Shown piece by piece: positions 6,587 to 8,834 of a stretch of DNA of 8,834 bases. The stretch lies in the NCBI GenBank assembly GCA_030833685.1, contig JAURGS010000098.1, positions 1 through 8,834 on the forward strand, read 5' to 3'. Every line of letters begins with the position of its first letter. Position 1 is the stretch's first letter. The position numbers were made by a program, and so were the translations under genes. The notes beneath the pieces are model-generated. The model was given only the letters and a program-made list of their open reading frames with translations, ran no database searches and was not told where the DNA came from. Source of the stretch: Rhodoferax sp. GTDB lineage: Bacteria > Pseudomonadota > Gammaproteobacteria > Burkholderiales > Burkholderiaceae_C.

Positions 6587-7369
6587 ATGAGCACCCCTAA
6601 AGCGTTCAACCCCTTTCCCAACCAGTTTCGCCGCGACCTGCTGGCGGGCAAGCCCTTGTATGGGTGCTGGTCATCGCTGGCCAGCCATATCAGTACCGAA
6701 GTCATTGGTGTGGCAGGCTTTGACTGGATCTTGCTAGATGGTGAACACGCGCCCAACGACATCAGCACCTTCGTGCCGCAAATGATGGCCCTGAAAAACA
6801 GCGCCAGCGCCGTGATCGCCCGGCCAAGCTGGAACAACACGGTTGAAATCAAACGCTTGCTTGATGCGGGCTTCTTTAATTTTCTGGTTCCTTTTATCGA
6901 GACCGCAGACGAAGCCCAAAAAGCAGTTGAGGCTACCCGTTATCCGCCGCAAGGCGTGCGTGGCGTGTCGGTGTCGACGCGCAGCAATGGTTTTGGCTCG
7001 GTGCCGGAGTATTTCAAGCAGATCAATGACAACATCTGTGTGATGGTGCAAATCGAAAGCCGAAAAGGCGTTGCAGCCGCCCGCGACATTGGCGCCATTG
7101 AGGGTGTTGACTCCCTGTTTGTCGGCCCTTCAGACCTGGCTGCTGCGTACGGCCACCTTGGCAACCCCAGCCACCCGGAGGTGCAAGCGGCGATTGCTGA
7201 AGTGTTTGCGGCTTCCAAAGCCTGCGGCAAGCCCAGCGGCATCTTGGCCCCTGTTGAGGCCGATGCCCGGCGTTATGCCCAGATGGGCGCCACCTTCATC
7301 GGTGTGGGCAGCGACCTGGGCTTGTTGCGCGGCGCCTCCCAAGCCTTGCGCGACAAGTTTTTGGCCTGA
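6587..7369 (+). CDS. garL: 5-keto-4-deoxy-D-glucarate aldolase (GarL, HpcH/HpaI family)
   Basis: A class II, metal-dependent aldolase of 260 residues that splits 5-keto-4-deoxy-D-glucarate into pyruvate and tartronate semialdehyde. The active-site residues known for the E. coli enzyme (His50, Arg75, Glu153, Asp179) are all present with a constant +4 offset: H54 in LDGEHAPNDIST, R79 in VIARP, E157 in VQIESRKG and D183 in FVGPSDLAAA. Other GarL-like stretches are RYPPQGVRGVSVSTRSN (118-134) and KPSGILAPVEADARRY (215-230). The whole protein resembles GarL more than the homoprotocatechuate-pathway HpaI. An AAAGG ribosome site lies at 6575-6579, seven bases before the ATG, 39 bases after garD. Its position right after garD supports the substrate assignment. 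Confidence 0.94.
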   Translation: MSTPKAFNPFPNQFRRDLLAGKPLYGCWSSLASHISTEVIGVAGFDWILLDGEHAPNDISTFVPQMMALKNSASAVIARPSWNNTVEIKRLLDAGFFNFLVPFIETADEAQKAVEATRYPPQGVRGVSVSTRSNGFGSVPEYFKQINDNICVMVQIESRKGVAAARDIGAIEGVDSLFVGPSDLAAAYGHLGNPSHPEVQAAIAEVFAASKACGKPSGILAPVEADARRYAQMGATFIGVGSDLGLLRGASQALRDKFLA

Positions 7370-7443
7370 GTGGCAACTGGTGTTGCAGCATCTGTTGGCA
7401 GCTAGTGTGATGAGCGTGCTATGCCTTACGGTTTGGAGTTCTG

Positions 7444-8709
7444 ATGGCGATTGATCACCCGCGCGTTTTGCTGCGCGACATGTTTGATGCCGCCGTGGCT
7501 GCGGCGCAACCAGCCTTGTGTTTGACGCAGCACTTACCCGAGCCGCCCAAGGGCCGAACCATCGTGATCGGGGCGGGCAAGGCTTCGGCCGCCATGGCCC
7601 GGGCCTTGGAGGACAACTGGAGCGGCCCGCTGCAAGGGCTGGTGGTCACGCGCTATGGCTATGAGGTGGCCTGCCAGCGCATCGAAATCATGCAGGCTGC
7701 GCACCCCGTGCCGGATGCTGCCAGCCAGGCAGCCGCAGCGCGCATGCGTGAGATGGTCCAGGACCTGAGCGCCGACGACCTGGTTATCGCACTGGTCTCT
7801 GGTGGTGGCTCATCCTTGCTGGTAGAGCCTGCCCCCGGCCTGAGCCTGGCTGACAAGCAGGCGGTTAATGCAGCTTTGCTGGCCAGTGGCGCCAATATCT
7901 CAGAGATGAATACGGTGAGGCGGCACCTCTCGGGCATCAAAGGGGGCCGTCTGGCAGCAGCGTGTCACCCGGCGCGCCTGGTCACCTTGTTGATTTCGGA
8001 TGTGCCGGGTGATGCCCCGCAAGACATTGCCTCTGGCCCGACCGTGGCTGACACCACCACGCGCGAAGACGCTTGGGACATTTTGCGCCGCTACAACATT
8101 GCCCTTTCAGAGCCCATGCGCGCTTGGCTGGACAGTGCCAGCAGTGAGTCGATCAAGCCCAATGACCCTCGTCTGGCCTCGGCCGAGGTGCGCATGATTA
8201 CCGCGCCGCAGGTCGCTTTGCGTGCAGCAGCCAAGCGTGCTCAGCGCGCAGGCTTGGCCGCGCACATTCTGAGCGACCGCATCGAGGGCGAGGCGCGTGA
8301 TGTGGGCAAGGTCATGGCGGCGATCTCGCAGCAGGTGATGGCGCAGGGACAGCCGTTTGCTCGCCCTTGTGTGCTGCTCAGCGGGGGCGAGACCACGGTG
8401 ACCATGCGTGGCCAAGGGCGCGGTGGGCGCAATGTCGAGTTTTTGCTGTCCCTGGCCGTAGCGCTGGATGGCGCACCAGGCGTGTACGCCTTGGCCGCAG
8501 ACACCGACGGCGTTGATGGCATTGAGGAAATTGCTGGCGCAACCTTGGGGCCTGATACGCTCAGGCGTGCCTGGGCGCTGGGCATGAATCCGCGCAGCCA
8601 TTTGGACAACAACGACGCCCACAGTTTTTTTCAGCGCCTGGGCGATTCAGTGGTGACTGGCCCGACGCTCACCAATGTGAATGACTTTCGGGCGATCTTG
8701 CTGACCTGA
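7444..8709 (+). CDS. ttuD: Glycerate 2-kinase, MOFRL/TtuD type
   Basis: A 421-residue member of the class II glycerate kinase family (DUF4147 N-terminal part plus C-terminal MOFRL part), often misnamed hydroxypyruvate reductase in databases. It phosphorylates D-glycerate with ATP, normally to 2-phosphoglycerate, bringing carbon into lower glycolysis. Visible motifs are GAGKASAAMA (43-52, conserved K47), IALVSGGGSSLL (115-126), NTVRRHLSGIKGGRLA (156-171), LISDVPGD with DIASGPT (183-200), and the MOFRL block LLSGGETTVTMRGQGRGGRN (311-330) followed by ADTDGVDG (352-359). A GGAG ribosome site (7435-7438) lies five bases before the ATG. The 74-base gap after garL is the largest between the enzyme genes and shows no terminator. 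It ends the operon. It is unrelated to the class I GarK kinase used with garL/garR in E. coli. Confidence 0.92.
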   Translation: MAIDHPRVLLRDMFDAAVAAAQPALCLTQHLPEPPKGRTIVIGAGKASAAMARALEDNWSGPLQGLVVTRYGYEVACQRIEIMQAAHPVPDAASQAAAARMREMVQDLSADDLVIALVSGGGSSLLVEPAPGLSLADKQAVNAALLASGANISEMNTVRRHLSGIKGGRLAAACHPARLVTLLISDVPGDAPQDIASGPTVADTTTREDAWDILRRYNIALSEPMRAWLDSASSESIKPNDPRLASAEVRMITAPQVALRAAAKRAQRAGLAAHILSDRIEGEARDVGKVMAAISQQVMAQGQPFARPCVLLSGGETTVTMRGQGRGGRNVEFLLSLAVALDGAPGVYALAADTDGVDGIEEIAGATLGPDTLRRAWALGMNPRSHLDNNDAHSFFQRLGDSVVTGPTLTNVNDFRAILLT

Positions 8710-8715
8710 TGCCCG

Positions 8716-8834
8716 CTATTTGGCCGCGAGGGCGCTGGTCTGCTGACGCTGCAACCAGCTGCGCAACTTGGACGGCGCAAACGGCTTGGTGATGAAACCC
8801 AGGCCTTGGGCGCGCGCTTGCTGCGCCAGCGTGG
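8716..8834 (-). CDS. Response-regulator receiver domain, C-terminal fragment
   Basis: Reading leftwards from the window edge, 38 codons end at a TAG (8718-8716). The translation contains GLGFITKPFAPSKLRSWLQ, in which the ITKPF stretch is the conserved lysine-proline turn of CheY-like receiver domains (beta5-alpha5), followed by helix 5 and a short tail ending SALAAK. The phosphorylated Asp and any other domain lie outside the window. Because the receiver fold ends at the stop, it is either a single-domain regulator or one with the receiver at the C-terminus, for example a hybrid kinase. It converges on ttuD with only six bases between the stops and looks like the next, unrelated locus. Confidence 0.75.
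   Translation of the reverse strand, partial: TLAQQARAQGLGFITKPFAPSKLRSWLQRQQTSALAAK

Noticed and set aside
7370..7443. Possible terminator or small gene in the garL-ttuD gap
   Set aside because: No stem with T-run and no ORF with a ribosome site; only a loose TGTTG-CAGC near-repeat, so it reads as an ordinary intergenic spacer.
8107..8622. 171-codon minus-strand frame opposite ttuD
   Set aside because: Overlaps the conserved MOFRL coding stretch and has no recognisable motif; a codon-bias shadow.
8734..8759. GCTGGT/ACCAGC inverted repeat as terminator for the operon
   Set aside because: Only six pairs over a 14-base loop, no T-run on either strand, and it lies inside the receiver-domain coding sequence.
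1..8834. Mobile elements, CRISPR, tRNA or phage features
   Set aside because: No terminal inverted repeats, transposase or integrase motifs, spaced repeats or tRNA-like cloverleaf were seen; the window is a coherent catabolic operon.

Overview
The window looks like a chromosomal segment of a betaproteobacterium, most likely Burkholderiales/Comamonadaceae. This is inferred from the GC-rich coding style and from the combination of a TRAP transporter, an FCD regulator and aldarate genes; no rRNA or other phylogenetic marker is present. Almost all of it is one catabolic locus for sugar acids, of the D-galacturonate/galactarate type.

Layout: on the minus strand at the left edge lies the start of a uronate-dehydrogenase-like SDR (1-89, cut by the window). 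Upstream of it on the same strand is a GntR/FCD regulator (135-893). A 162-bp divergent control region (894-1055) separates these from a long plus-strand operon: TRAP binding protein dctP (1056-2036), small membrane subunit dctQ (2112-2645), large permease dctM (2645-3928), SMP-30/gluconolactonase-type lactonase (3988-4983), galactarate dehydratase garD (5009-6547), 5-keto-4-deoxy-D-glucarate aldolase garL (6587-7369) and a MOFRL-type glycerate 2-kinase ttuD (7444-8709). Six bases beyond its stop, the end of a response-regulator receiver domain comes in convergently from the right edge (8716-8834) and appears unrelated.

Inferred pathway: the TRAP system imports a hexuronate or aldarate. The dehydrogenase oxidises the uronate to an aldarolactone, the lactonase opens it to the aldarate, GarD dehydrates galactarate to 5-keto-4-deoxy-D-glucarate, and GarL splits that to pyruvate and tartronate semialdehyde. 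A tartronate semialdehyde reductase (GarR) would then give glycerate, which TtuD phosphorylates. The reductase is the one step with no gene in this window. GarD (rather than GudD) points to galacturonate/galactarate as the main substrate. The chemistry is known. The points worth a second look are the joining of an Udh/lactonase front end to a GarD/GarL/TtuD back end, the missing GarR, an intergenic hairpin between dctP and dctQ, and a structured divergent operator region.
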